In this document: positions 55,993 through 64,000 of the stretch, one piece after another
How positions within the stretch are numbered: the stretch's first letter is position 1
How the letters are laid out: each line of letters begins with the position of its first letter
Assembly: GCA_041396125.1 (NCBI GenBank)
Contig: JAWKZG010000001.1
Span: forward strand, 868,001 to 932,000
DNA: 64,000 nt
Source of the DNA: JAWKZG01 sp041396125
GTDB lineage: Bacteria > Pseudomonadota > Gammaproteobacteria > Competibacterales > Competibacteraceae
Direction: 5' to 3'
Made by a program: the position numbers and the translations under genes
Notes under the pieces: model-generated
What the model was told of the DNA's origin: nothing
What the model saw: only the letters and a program-made list of their open reading frames with translations
Database searches by the model: none

Positions 55993-57690
55993 ATGTCGCA
56001 ACAATCCTACGATTACATCATTGTCGGTGCGGGTTCAGCCGGTTGTGTGCTGGCCAACCGCCTCAGCGAGGACCCGGATCTGCGTGTGCTGGTGCTGGAA
56101 GCCGGTGGACGGGACAACAGTATTTTTATTCAGATGCCGACAGCGTTGTCGATTCCCATGAACATGCCGCGCTTTAACTGGTTTTTCGAATCCGAGCCGG
56201 AACCGTATATGGATCAGCGCCGCCTGCACTGTCCGCGCGGCAAAGTCCTGGGCGGTTCATCGTCTATCAACGGTATGGTGTATGTACGCGGCCATCCCTG
56301 TGATTTCGAGGAGTGGGAAAAACAGGGTGCCAGCGGTTGGGGTTATCGTCACTGCCTGCCGTATTTCCGGCGGGCTGAAAGCTGGGCCGGCGGGGCGGAT
56401 GAATATCGCGGTGGCGACGGGCCGCTGGCGACCTGTAACGGCAATGAGATGAAACTGAATCCGCTCTATCAGGCGTTCATTGAAGCCGGTCGCCAGGCCG
56501 GTTATCCGGTGACTGCGGATTACAACGGTTATCAGCAGGAAGGTTTCGGACCGATGCATATGACGGTCAAAAACGGGGTTCGCTGGTCAACCGCGAATGC
56601 CTATCTGAAACCCGCCCGGCAACGGCCCAATCTGCAGCTGCAGACCCGGGTTCTGATCAGTCGCGTGCTGCTGGAAGGCCGACGTGCCGTCGGGGTCGAG
56701 TATCAGCAGGGCGGCCAGACCGTGCAGGTGCGGGCGGAACGCGAAGTGCTTCTGGCCGCCGGTTCAATCGGCTCGCCGATGTTGTTACAGCTGTCCGGTA
56801 TCGGCCCGACCGCTGTGCTGGAGGATGCCGGTGTGCCTGTGGTGCACGATCTGCCGGGGGTCGGTGCCAATCTGCAGGATCATCTGGAAGTCTATTTCCA
56901 GTACCGCTGCACGCAGCCGATCTCACTGAACAGCAAACTCGGTCCGCTCAGCAAAGCCCTGATTGGTGCTCGCTGGATCTTGTTCAAAAATGGCCTGGGG
57001 GCGACCAATCATTTCGAGTCCTGCGCGTTCATCCGCTCGCGTGCCGGTCGCCAGTGGCCGGATATTCAGTATCATTTCCTGCCCGGCGCGATGCGTTATG
57101 ACGGCAATGCGGCATTCGACGGGCATGGCTTTCAGGTGCATGTCGGGCCAAACAAACCCAAAAGTCGTGGCTGGGTACGTATTCGTTCGGCTGACCCGCG
57201 TGCCAAGCCGGCTATTTTGTTTAATTATCTGCAACACGAGGAAGACCGTGCCGACTGGCGTGCCTGCATCCGTCTGACCCGCGAAATTATTGCCCAGGCG
57301 GCACTGGATGATTATCGCGGTGAGGAGATTCAGCCGGGCGGCAGCGTCAGCTCGGACGCGGATATTGACGCCTGGGTACGGGCCAATGCCGAAAGTGCCT
57401 ACCATCCCTCCTGTACCTGCAAGATAGGTGGGGACCATGACCCGATGGCGGTGCTGGATGCCGACTGCCGGGTGCGCGGAATTGAAAATCTGCGAGTGGT
57501 CGATTCGTCGATCTTCCCGACCATCACGAACGGTAACCTGAATGCGCCTACCATTATGGTGGCGGAAAAAGCGGCTGATCTGATCCGTGGGCAAGAGCCA
57601 CTGGCGGCGTCGAATGCGCCCTATTATCTGGATGAGCACTGGGCAAGTCGGCAGCGCCCGGCTGAGCCATCGCGTAAGGTAATGATTTAA
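55993..57690 (+). CDS. betA: Choline dehydrogenase
   Basis: The 565-residue GMC flavoprotein oxidises choline to betaine aldehyde and on to glycine betaine, at the membrane. It carries the FAD loop YIIVGAGSAGCVLANRLSEDP at the start, the GMC signatures VLGGSSSINGMVYVRG and GSIGSPMLLQLSGIGP, and the C-terminal active region YHPSCTCKIG ... RVVDSSIFPTITNGNLNAPTIMVAEKAADLI. Length and internal text agree with bacterial BetA. The neighbouring MarR-family gene takes the place often held by BetI, and no betB is in the window, so the pathway is incomplete here. Confidence 0.88.
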   Translation: MSQQSYDYIIVGAGSAGCVLANRLSEDPDLRVLVLEAGGRDNSIFIQMPTALSIPMNMPRFNWFFESEPEPYMDQRRLHCPRGKVLGGSSSINGMVYVRGHPCDFEEWEKQGASGWGYRHCLPYFRRAESWAGGADEYRGGDGPLATCNGNEMKLNPLYQAFIEAGRQAGYPVTADYNGYQQEGFGPMHMTVKNGVRWSTANAYLKPARQRPNLQLQTRVLISRVLLEGRRAVGVEYQQGGQTVQVRAEREVLLAAGSIGSPMLLQLSGIGPTAVLEDAGVPVVHDLPGVGANLQDHLEVYFQYRCTQPISLNSKLGPLSKALIGARWILFKNGLGATNHFESCAFIRSRAGRQWPDIQYHFLPGAMRYDGNAAFDGHGFQVHVGPNKPKSRGWVRIRSADPRAKPAILFNYLQHEEDRADWRACIRLTREIIAQAALDDYRGEEIQPGGSVSSDADIDAWVRANAESAYHPSCTCKIGGDHDPMAVLDADCRVRGIENLRVVDSSIFPTITNGNLNAPTIMVAEKAADLIRGQEPLAASNAPYYLDEHWASRQRPAEPSRKVMI

Positions 57691-57795
57691 AAGATGACCA
57701 CTTGCTTTATGGTAGCATTATCACTTTTCCACACGAAGGCGCTAAAGCTGCTGCAACCACGTCTTGGACATGACAGCGAGCTGAAACGGTGATCG

Positions 57796-58356
57796 ATGAG
57801 TATTAAGCAAGCGGAATTGATGAGTGACAAGCAGGATTCTGAGCAGTCTGAGTCACTGCGGGCTTTCGAGGACTCCCTGGCGATATCCTTGTTGCGTGCC
57901 CGTGAAACAGTTATGGGATGTTTCAGGCCGTTATTGGCCCAGCACGATATGACTGAGCAGCAATGGCGCATTATCCGGGTGCTGGCCGAGGGTAAACGTA
58001 TGGAGATTACCGAACTGGCATGGCAGTGCTGCATCCTGCTGCCCAGTATGTCCGGTATTCTCAAACGGCTGGAATGTCGTGGCCTGATCCAGCGCACGCC
58101 GGATGAGGCAGATCAGCGCCGGGTACTGATGTCACTGACCGAGGACGGCTTTCTGCTGGTGCGTCGGGTAGACCCGAAGATCAATGCCCGGCAGCACCGG
58201 ATTGAGCAGGCCTTCGGTACAGACAAGACCCGCCAGCTGCACGCCTTATTGGCGGAACTGGAAAGTGCGGTATTGCCGTTGCTGGAACAGGATGAGCAGA
58301 TGCCCGCAGCACGTCGTCGTCAAGTGGAGCAAGTACGCAAGCGACTGGCTAACTGA
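57796..58356 (+). CDS. MarR-family regulator, HpaR-like
   Basis: A 186-residue winged-helix regulator. The text SLLRARETVMGCFRPLLAQHDMTEQQWRIIRVLAEGKRMEITELA and the wing DEADQRRVLMSLTEDGFLLV are close to HpaR, the repressor of homoprotocatechuate degradation genes. MarR proteins bind palindromes as dimers and release on binding phenolic ligands. A second ATG at 57820 (MSDKQD) could be the true start. It follows betA, but an aromatic ligand would suit the mhpA unit better. Confidence 0.78.
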   Translation: MSIKQAELMSDKQDSEQSESLRAFEDSLAISLLRARETVMGCFRPLLAQHDMTEQQWRIIRVLAEGKRMEITELAWQCCILLPSMSGILKRLECRGLIQRTPDEADQRRVLMSLTEDGFLLVRRVDPKINARQHRIEQAFGTDKTRQLHALLAELESAVLPLLEQDEQMPAARRRQVEQVRKRLAN

Positions 58357-58392
58357 TTATAATCCGCCAGTGCATTCTGCGCTGAGCCACGG

Positions 58393-59244
58393 TCAGCGAA
58401 CGTGGCGGTATCCTCCCGACAAGTGCGTGTTAGATAGAGGCAGGGGGAATTGGCGTTTGATCCGCTCGACCGTCGGTCTGCTGTCCAGGTAATCGTGCCT
58501 CTGCACAACGTTGTGCGAGGCGTCCAGCAACGCGACGGCATAGGCTGGTGGTTCCTGACTGCCGAGCAGAATGTCTTTCCGGCTGACATCCAGCCAGACC
58601 TGATGGCTGGTGGCCCGCAAGGTGGTGAAAGGAATACCGCACCAGCTGCCCGAGATGGGTCGAGGGGTATGACCAAAAAACAAATGACGGATGGCGCTGT
58701 GCTGATCCTGCAAGAGCTCCGCCAGTGCTTCCCGATCCTGTAAGGCCCGCTGGTCCATCGATTTCAGACCGATCCGGAACGGCGGGTGGTGCATGAACAG
58801 GTATACCGGCTGGTCGCGGTAGTACTGCAGTTCCTGTCGCAGCCAGGCTTGCCGCCGGGTGCAGTAGCGGCCGGAATGGGCACCGGCTTCGACCGTATCG
58901 AGAAAAATACAGACACCGGCGGGCGTCTGCAGAGTGGACTGCATAAAGCCGTGTCCGTCGACCGGCGTTTCCGGAAAAATCTGTGTAAACGCAATCCGCT
59001 GATCCGGCTTACCGACCAGCAGACGCAGCGGAATTTTGAGCGCCCGCAGATTATCGCGTAGCGCCCGGTAGGCTTCGAGGTCACCCCAGTGCGCCAGACC
59101 GCCGGTGATGACGCAGAGATCGGCGTCGGCGTGCTGGCTATTAATATCGTCAATACACGCCGCCAGCCGTGTGTACGGGGCCAGTCCGTAAAGCTGACTG
59201 ACCGGTTTCACAAAATGCGTATCAGTAATATGGATGAGTTTCAT
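58393..59244 (-). CDS. Metallophosphoesterase (CpdA-like) with degenerate metal sites
   Basis: The 283-residue protein aligns over its length with cAMP-phosphodiesterase-like (CpdA/3',5'-cNMP) metallophosphoesterases. ITDTHF keeps the first metal motif and FMHHPPF the fourth, but the others are changed: the GDL motif reads TGGLAHWG (Asp lost), GNHD reads VGKPDQR (Asn and His lost), and the final GHxH reads FGHTPRP (second His lost). The frame is intact, so these are substitutions, not indels. A non-catalytic binding protein or a recently inactivated gene is inferred. I used the ATG at 59244 (MKLIHITDTHF). Confidence 0.75.
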   Translation of the reverse strand: MKLIHITDTHFVKPVSQLYGLAPYTRLAACIDDINSQHADADLCVITGGLAHWGDLEAYRALRDNLRALKIPLRLLVGKPDQRIAFTQIFPETPVDGHGFMQSTLQTPAGVCIFLDTVEAGAHSGRYCTRRQAWLRQELQYYRDQPVYLFMHHPPFRIGLKSMDQRALQDREALAELLQDQHSAIRHLFFGHTPRPISGSWCGIPFTTLRATSHQVWLDVSRKDILLGSQEPPAYAVALLDASHNVVQRHDYLDSRPTVERIKRQFPLPLSNTHLSGGYRHVR

Positions 59245-59355
59245 GCCGCAGATCATCAAGCTGAGCCAGCAGGAATTCTGGCAGGGCAACGTTGCAGTTT
59301 GATGACTTGGCAGTGAGGCTGACGGCGTGTCGGTGATGAGCCCGGTTGCTACACC

Positions 59356-59787
59356 TTATTTTGTGGGCGGTGGGGGCGGCATGGTGTCAAACGTGGGGAT
59401 GTCGCTGGCCATTAAATCCCAGACGGGCTTGTCTTTGTGGTAAACGATGGCCTGCGGTTTGAACCAGGAATTGTCATCGAGTGTGCCTGCTGTGACGCCC
59501 ATGACGCCAGGCCGGGCTGAATTGCGGTTGAACAGCCGGCTGCCACAGGTCGGACAAAAGATCCGGTAGTTGACATTGCCGCTGTCTGCTGTTGCGCCGT
59601 ATTCACGGGTTTCGCCCTGTATTTCGATATCGGCCTCGCGAAAAAAAGCCAGTGACATATGGCCGGTGCCAGACGACTGCTGACAGCCCTTGCAATGACA
59701 CTGCGCCATTCTGGCAGGTTCGGCATAAAGGGTGTAGGTTACGCCGCCGCAGACACAGCGACCGGTGGCAAAAGCGGGTTTGGACAT
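59356..59787 (-). CDS. GFA family protein (glutathione-dependent formaldehyde-activating-like)
   Basis: A 143-residue zinc protein with the family Cys pattern: RCVCGGVTY, QCHCKGCQQSSG and IFCPTCGSRLFNR, which bind two zinc ions. The C-terminus is a proline run. GFA/CENP-V-like proteins bind S-hydroxymethyl-glutathione or have other small-molecule roles; no specific role is shown. It is followed on the same strand by the metallophosphoesterase. Confidence 0.85.
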   Translation of the reverse strand: MSKPAFATGRCVCGGVTYTLYAEPARMAQCHCKGCQQSSGTGHMSLAFFREADIEIQGETREYGATADSGNVNYRIFCPTCGSRLFNRNSARPGVMGVTAGTLDDNSWFKPQAIVYHKDKPVWDLMASDIPTFDTMPPPPPTK

Positions 59788-59883
59788 GTGTGCTCTCCTT
59801 ACTCTGGGTTTTATGAAGGGAGCACGTATTATGACGCAAAAACCAGCCCGCTGGTTTACCTCCAGCCATCTGCTGGGCCGGGC

Positions 59884-60501
59884 TTAATCCATGGGCTGTT
59901 TGATGCTGAATGCGCCGCGCAGCTCCCCCGTTTGATAGCCGATGGCGCGGTCATGCGGATAATGCTGATCCAGCGCGCTTTTGACCGGGGCCGATAGTTC
60001 CTGCTCGCTGCCGTGGCAGTTCAGGCAAAGCGCCTGTACCGGGATGGGTTTCATGAAGCGGAAATAGCGCCCACCCGGTTCGTCGACAACGGCCGTATGC
60101 AGCATATCGGCATAGCTCTCGCCTTGCGCGGCGCGTGCCTGGAAGTCTTGCAGCACCTGTTGTTCCCAGGCATCCGGTGTACCCAGCATGGGATTGCGCA
60201 CACGGGTGCCGACACGCGTGACGCGCCAACCATTAGCCAGTGAGAGCCGATTGGCGATAGCCGGTGCGATATCACGGCAGACACTGATGGCCTGAACCGG
60301 GCCGCCGGCATCCAGTTCTGCTTTGAGCGCGCCGCCGAGTTCTTTGGCAAACCCCATGATAGTTTTCTTGGCCGCCTCGGTGCGGGCGACGGTATCGTCC
60401 TGGGCCAGCGCTGGCCCAACCGCTAAAACAGTGGCCAGAGCAAGGGTCAGGGTGGCGGCAGAACGGGTGATCCGGTTCGACAGCAAGGGCATTGTGCGCA
60501 T
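59884..60501 (-). CDS. Periplasmic c-type heme protein (DUF3365/Tll0287-like)
   Basis: The 205-residue protein has an N-terminal signal peptide (cleavage after AALAQ-like VGPALAQD), the region AISVCRDIAPAIANRLSLANGWRVTRVGTRVRNPMLGTPDAWEQQVLQDF and a heme-binding CLNCH near residue 159. This is the Tll0287-like domain, a sensor-type c-type heme fold related to PAS. It stands alone, and a 17-bp palindrome (60565-60581) lies 65 bp upstream of its start. Confidence 0.85.
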   Translation of the reverse strand: MRTMPLLSNRITRSAATLTLALATVLAVGPALAQDDTVARTEAAKKTIMGFAKELGGALKAELDAGGPVQAISVCRDIAPAIANRLSLANGWRVTRVGTRVRNPMLGTPDAWEQQVLQDFQARAAQGESYADMLHTAVVDEPGGRYFRFMKPIPVQALCLNCHGSEQELSAPVKSALDQHYPHDRAIGYQTGELRGAFSIKQPMD

Positions 60502-60564
60502 GACGATGTCTCCTCATAAAGTAAGGGTAGCGAGACTGCTAATGAGGAGATCATAATATTAAAT

Positions 60565-60581
60565 TTTACTAAATTAGTAAA
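60565..60581. promoter_or_regulatory. 17-bp palindrome TTTACTAAATTAGTAAA
   Basis: TTTACTAA and TTAGTAAA are perfect inverted arms around a single A in the 100-bp A/T-rich gap between the sulfatase-family and heme-protein genes. It is placed like an operator for the heme-protein gene. The TTAGTAA arms recall operators bound by ArsR- or Rrf2-type repressors, but this is only a resemblance and no such regulator gene is in the window. Confidence 0.5.
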
Positions 60582-60602
60582 TATTTATTATAATTTTACG
60601 TG

Positions 60603-62150
60603 TTACCAGCGAGGGCCACGGTGTTCGATGACGCCTTCCGGTGTTAGCAGGGTATTGCTGAGCACCCGTTCAGCGTGAGTCATACGCAGGCTCAGAAGTT
60701 TTTGTGCATAACGCAGGGTAATATGCTGATAGGCGGGGTCTTCGGCTACGTTTTCGAACTCGTGCGGATCACGGCCCAGATTAAAAAGCAGCGGTGGCAG
60801 ATGCGTGAAATGGACGTATTTAAACTGCTCGTCACGGATCACGTTAAGAGTGCATTGATCCGAACTCAGGCCTAAAGTCTGTTCTGCCAGCTGATAAACC
60901 GGATCGCGGAAATCGTATTCCCAGTGCACGGCATCACGCCAGCGCTCCGGGGTGTCACCGGTCAGCCAGGGTAGCAGCGAAACACCGTCGCATTGCACCG
61001 GAACGTCCATCCCCAGCCAGTCCAGGATAGTCGGCATAATATCGACGGATTCAGTAAAAGCGTCTACCTGACGACCACGGGCCGAGTCGGCGCGAGGGTC
61101 ACGGATAATCAGGGGGATATGATAGCTGGCATCGAAATAACCGCCTTTATTCCACAACCAGTGATCGCCCAGCATTTCGCCGTGATCGACCGTGAAAACA
61201 ATCAGGGTCTCGTCATATTCACCGCTGGCTTTGAGGTGCTCGATCAAGCGTCCGAGATTGGCATCGACTTCGCTGATCAAGCCATAGTAGCTGGCTTTGA
61301 GCTGGCATATTTCGTGTTCCGGCAAAGCCTGGATGTTCATCGGATGGCCATGATAATAGCCGGGTTCCGTCTGCCGTAGCAGCCAGTAGTGCAGAAACGG
61401 GTGCTGTTTGCCTTCGATTTCCGGGTGTTTGGCACGTACCGGCGGGGCGATTTGCTGCGGCGGATACATCGCGTTATACGGTTCAGGCGCATACAACGGG
61501 GGATGGGGCCGCAAAAACACGCTGTGCACGAACCAGGGCTGCTGGCTGAAGCGTTTCAGATAGTTTAGGGTCTGCTCGGCGGTGAACGCGGTATCGCTGT
61601 CTTCGGCCCGGTAAAGAGGCGCGGCATAGCTGTGGCCGCGTTCTTCCGCACCCGGGTAATCGGCCTGGCCGAGATAGGCATCGAAGAGCTTTTCGGGCAG
61701 CTGATAGCCTTTGTTCTGCAGCTCCTGCAGCCAGGGCAGCAGCAGTTCGGCATCCTGATAGATGAAGCCGACCTTAAAGCCTGGCAGCACACCACCGTAT
61801 GTGGTCAGAGCCGGATCGGCCGGGGGCAACTGGCGCGGATCCACGGCAGTGTCCGTATAGCCGAACAGGATGGGGTCAAAACCGATTTTGCGGACTTCTG
61901 TGGCCAGGTTGGTATGGCGGGCATCCAGCGGCGTACCGTTCAGAATCGAGCGGTGATTCATCGGGTACAGCCCGGTCAGCAGACTGGTGCGCGCCGGCCC
62001 GCAAGGGGCTGCTGTCGTATAGTGGCGGCGAAACAGGACAGCGTCTTTAGCCAGCTGGTCCAGATGAGGTGTCTGCACGGTGGGATGGTCTAACAATGAC
62101 AGGCAGTCGGCACGCCATTGATCGGCGCTGATGAAAAGTACTTTCCGCAT
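60603..62150 (-). CDS. Sulfatase / phosphonate monoester hydrolase family enzyme
   Basis: A 515-residue alkaline-phosphatase-superfamily enzyme. The sulfatase signature PCGPARTSLLTG puts the residue to be converted to formylglycine at Cys50; FISADQWRADCLS provides the metal Asp near 10; FTVDHGEMLGDHWLWNKGGYFD gives the second metal pair. It lacks a signal peptide, so it is cytoplasmic. The text and length fit phosphonate monoester hydrolase/phosphodiesterase-like members as well as arylsulfatases; an FGE-type activating enzyme gene is not in the window. Confidence 0.82.
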   Translation of the reverse strand: MRKVLFISADQWRADCLSLLDHPTVQTPHLDQLAKDAVLFRRHYTTAAPCGPARTSLLTGLYPMNHRSILNGTPLDARHTNLATEVRKIGFDPILFGYTDTAVDPRQLPPADPALTTYGGVLPGFKVGFIYQDAELLLPWLQELQNKGYQLPEKLFDAYLGQADYPGAEERGHSYAAPLYRAEDSDTAFTAEQTLNYLKRFSQQPWFVHSVFLRPHPPLYAPEPYNAMYPPQQIAPPVRAKHPEIEGKQHPFLHYWLLRQTEPGYYHGHPMNIQALPEHEICQLKASYYGLISEVDANLGRLIEHLKASGEYDETLIVFTVDHGEMLGDHWLWNKGGYFDASYHIPLIIRDPRADSARGRQVDAFTESVDIMPTILDWLGMDVPVQCDGVSLLPWLTGDTPERWRDAVHWEYDFRDPVYQLAEQTLGLSSDQCTLNVIRDEQFKYVHFTHLPPLLFNLGRDPHEFENVAEDPAYQHITLRYAQKLLSLRMTHAERVLSNTLLTPEGVIEHRGPRW

Positions 62151-62327
62151 GGAGGTCTCGCTTCTCTGAAAACGTCGCCCTAGCCAGGTGTTAATGTACT
62201 CTGACGTAGTAAGCGCGCTGTGAATAACAGCTTTTCGGCCTTATTGATAATTAGTCTACTGGTCTGGTATTGCATTCGAATGACCAGAAGCGACCTGAGG
62301 TGATCTGCAGGCGAAAACCGGGCTCGA

Positions 62328-63479
62328 TTACCAGCCGTTGACACGATCCCATTGGGCGATGACTTCGTCACCTTCCAGTACCTGATAGCAGTCATACGCG
62401 GCAGCCGTTATGCAGGCATGATTGGGCAGGATGCGTACTTTCGCGCCGACCGGTAAACGGTCATACCAGTCTGGATCGGAGACCGGCACCAGTCCGTGTT
62501 CCTGTGATACCGACTGCACATATAATCCCGGCAATACGGCCTGGGTGGTACTGTCGCACAGTTCGCCATAGCCCACTTCGGTGCGAAATTCCTGCGCACT
62601 GATGTCTTTGGACAAGGCCAGTGCGCCGGCATCCAGAATCAGATGACCGGCATGGCGGTTATGCCCGATCACACTGGCCAGTACACTGAGCGCCAGATCC
62701 TGACGCTGGCAGACGCCGATAGCGAGCTGGTCCAGATCATAAAAGACAAACACGCCCGGTCGCATTTCGGTGACGCCGCTTAGATCCTCGGCCAGGCAGG
62801 CGGTAGGCGTAGAACCGGCGCTGACGACCGGGCAAGGCAGGCCGGCAGCCCGCAAGCGCTCGGCCGCCAGCACGATGGCATCGCGTTCCTGCCGGGCGAC
62901 CTCCTGGATAGCGTCTGCAGCGTCGCAATGATAGGAATGTCCGGCATGGGTCAGTACGCCAATCAGTTCAACGCCGGGTGCCTGCTGCAGAATATGACCG
63001 ATGCTGAGCAGCGCATCGCTGTCGGGCAGTACACCGGCACGTCGTCCGCCGCTGTCGATTTCGATCATGACCTTAAAGCTTGCGTCGTGGCTGCGGGCAT
63101 AGTCGCCAATGGCTCGGGCCGCTGTGTCATTATCGGTAATGATTTTCATATCTGCACCGCGCCGGGTCAGTGCGTCAACGGCCTCCAGCTTGCCGGGTGC
63201 TATGCCGACGGCGTACAGCAGATCACGCAAACCATGCTCGAAAAAATACCCGGCTTCGCGCAAGGTGGACACGGTTATGCCACCGGCCTGACCGGCTGTG
63301 GCCAAGTGTGCGATGGTAGCCGATTTGGCGGTTTTCAGATGTGGTCGTAACGTCACGCCGAGCTGCGCCATGCGCTCCTGCATTGTTTGGATATTGCGTT
63401 CCAGCGCGATTTTATCCAGCAGCAGCGCGGGGGTGGGTAAACTATTTACTGTATTTATTAATGTATTTGGTGTGGGCAT
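62328..63479 (-). CDS. DSD1-family PLP enzyme (D-threonine aldolase/D-serine dehydratase-like)
   Basis: A 383-residue fold-type III PLP enzyme. The PLP Lys lies in RPHLKTAKS (Lys49 or Lys52), the barrel continues with VMIEIDSGGRRAGV and SAGSTPTACL, and the C-terminal domain has LPNHACITAAAYD with His and Cys that bind zinc in D-serine dehydratases. It acts on a D-beta-hydroxy amino acid or a related compound. It is convergent/divergent from its neighbours and not in an operon; glgC is on the opposite strand. Confidence 0.82.
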   Translation of the reverse strand: MPTPNTLINTVNSLPTPALLLDKIALERNIQTMQERMAQLGVTLRPHLKTAKSATIAHLATAGQAGGITVSTLREAGYFFEHGLRDLLYAVGIAPGKLEAVDALTRRGADMKIITDNDTAARAIGDYARSHDASFKVMIEIDSGGRRAGVLPDSDALLSIGHILQQAPGVELIGVLTHAGHSYHCDAADAIQEVARQERDAIVLAAERLRAAGLPCPVVSAGSTPTACLAEDLSGVTEMRPGVFVFYDLDQLAIGVCQRQDLALSVLASVIGHNRHAGHLILDAGALALSKDISAQEFRTEVGYGELCDSTTQAVLPGLYVQSVSQEHGLVPVSDPDWYDRLPVGAKVRILPNHACITAAAYDCYQVLEGDEVIAQWDRVNGW

Positions 63480-63552
63480 GGTAGAGAAATCCTGAGAAAC
63501 CAGCCATGATTATAAAGGCAATCGACCCGATAATGCTGGAGAGGAGGACGAC

Positions 63553-64000
63553 ATGAACTTCAAGACCGACCCTCGTTTTGTCAGCCGCCTGACGCGTAGC
63601 ACCCTGGCACTGGTGCTGGCCGGCGGGCGCGGATCACGTCTGTATGAACTGACCAACTGGCGGGCCAAGCCGGCAGTACCGTTTGGCGGTAAATTCCGTA
63701 TCATTGACTTCCCGTTGTCCAACTGCCTCAACTCCGGCATTCGTCGGATCGGTGTCCTGACACAATATAAGGCGCATTCGCTGATTCGCCATCTGGTGCA
63801 TGGCTGGAGCGGCATGCAGACCGAGCTGGGTGAGTTCGTGGAGATTCTGCCGGCCTCGCAACGGACCGATGATCAAGGGTATGCCGGTACGGCAGATGCC
63901 ATCTATCAGAACCTGGACATTATTCGCACCCATCAGCCCGAGTATGTGCTGGTGCTGTCCGGGGATCATATTTATAAGATGGATTATGGCGCGATGCTGG
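63553..64000 (+). CDS. glgC: Glucose-1-phosphate adenylyltransferase, cut by window end
   Basis: The first 149 codons of GlgC, which makes ADP-glucose for glycogen. ALVLAGGRGSRLYELTNWRAKPAVPFGGKFRIIDFPLSNCLNSGIRRIGVLTQYK is the nucleotidyltransferase and ATP-binding start, followed by GTADAIYQNLDIIRTHQPEYVLVLSGDHIYKMDYG. The ATG at 63553 follows GAGGAGG by several bases. The gene runs past base 64000. Confidence 0.93.
   Translation, partial: MNFKTDPRFVSRLTRSTLALVLAGGRGSRLYELTNWRAKPAVPFGGKFRIIDFPLSNCLNSGIRRIGVLTQYKAHSLIRHLVHGWSGMQTELGEFVEILPASQRTDDQGYAGTADAIYQNLDIIRTHQPEYVLVLSGDHIYKMDYGAML

Overview
The window looks like a chromosomal segment of a fairly GC-rich gammaproteobacterium. The gene order proA-nadD-rsfS-rlmH-maf-rng-yhdP, the Bacteria-type asnS and glgC, and the many proteobacterial lipoproteins point that way; genus cannot be called. 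I saw no rRNA, tRNA, CRISPR, transposase or phage gene.

Layout. 0.1-5.7 kb: two adjacent exported lipoprotein genes of unknown function (a Tat lipoprotein, then a beta/gamma-crystallin plus pentapeptide-repeat lipoprotein), both frameshifted. 5.8-7.8 kb: orphan PAS histidine kinase. 8.3-19.9 kb: a tldD/tldE protease pair on the minus strand that has been split by an inserted lasso-peptide (RiPP) gene cluster at 11.0-18.3 kb. The cluster has a lasso cyclase, precursor peptide, HPr-kinase-like kinase, PqqD-like RRE (B1), transglutaminase-like leader protease (B2), ABC exporter (D) and, on the opposite strand, a nucleotidyltransferase. 20-21.6 kb: APH/AAA kinase fusion. 21.6-22.85 kb: gene-free region with a tandem array of 74-bp units. 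22.9-33.5 kb: small metabolic genes (two SDRs, YbjQ, acyl-CoA ligase, asnS, thioesterase, DOPA-dioxygenase-like, DUF3750, GMC oxidoreductase, hydrolase). 33.5-44 kb: a very large SARP/BTAD-type regulator divergent from a methyltransferase, a Lon-like protease with a universal-stress protein, and an mhpA-VOC aromatic pair. 44.27-44.43 kb: two tandem micro-ORFs that encode the identical 17-residue peptide. 44.6-53.6 kb: conserved housekeeping block, intact up to rlmH but riddled with frameshifts from maf to the middle of yhdP. 53.7-64 kb: metY, betA with a MarR regulator, an apparently inactive metallophosphoesterase, GFA, a c-type heme protein, a sulfatase-family hydrolase, a DSD1-type PLP enzyme and the start of glgC.

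How the parts fit. In the lasso cluster the precursor leader carries the YxxPxLxxxGxxxxxT recognition signature for B1; B2 should cut after Thr-Gln, the cyclase should join Gly1 to Asp8, the kinase and nucleotidyltransferase are plausible C-terminal tailoring enzymes (the core ends in Ser), and D exports. A truncated, diverged copy of the first 13 codons of tldE lies between tldD and the nucleotidyltransferase and marks the insertion point.

About frameshifts. Ten genes are broken by indels and these cluster (0.6-10 kb, 23.2 kb, 33.2 kb, 47.8-52 kb), while very long genes elsewhere are intact. Because conserved genes such as maf, rng and yhdP are among those hit, local sequence error is at least as likely as real gene decay. 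I give such genes one entry spanning all frames; those with several breaks are typed pseudogene.
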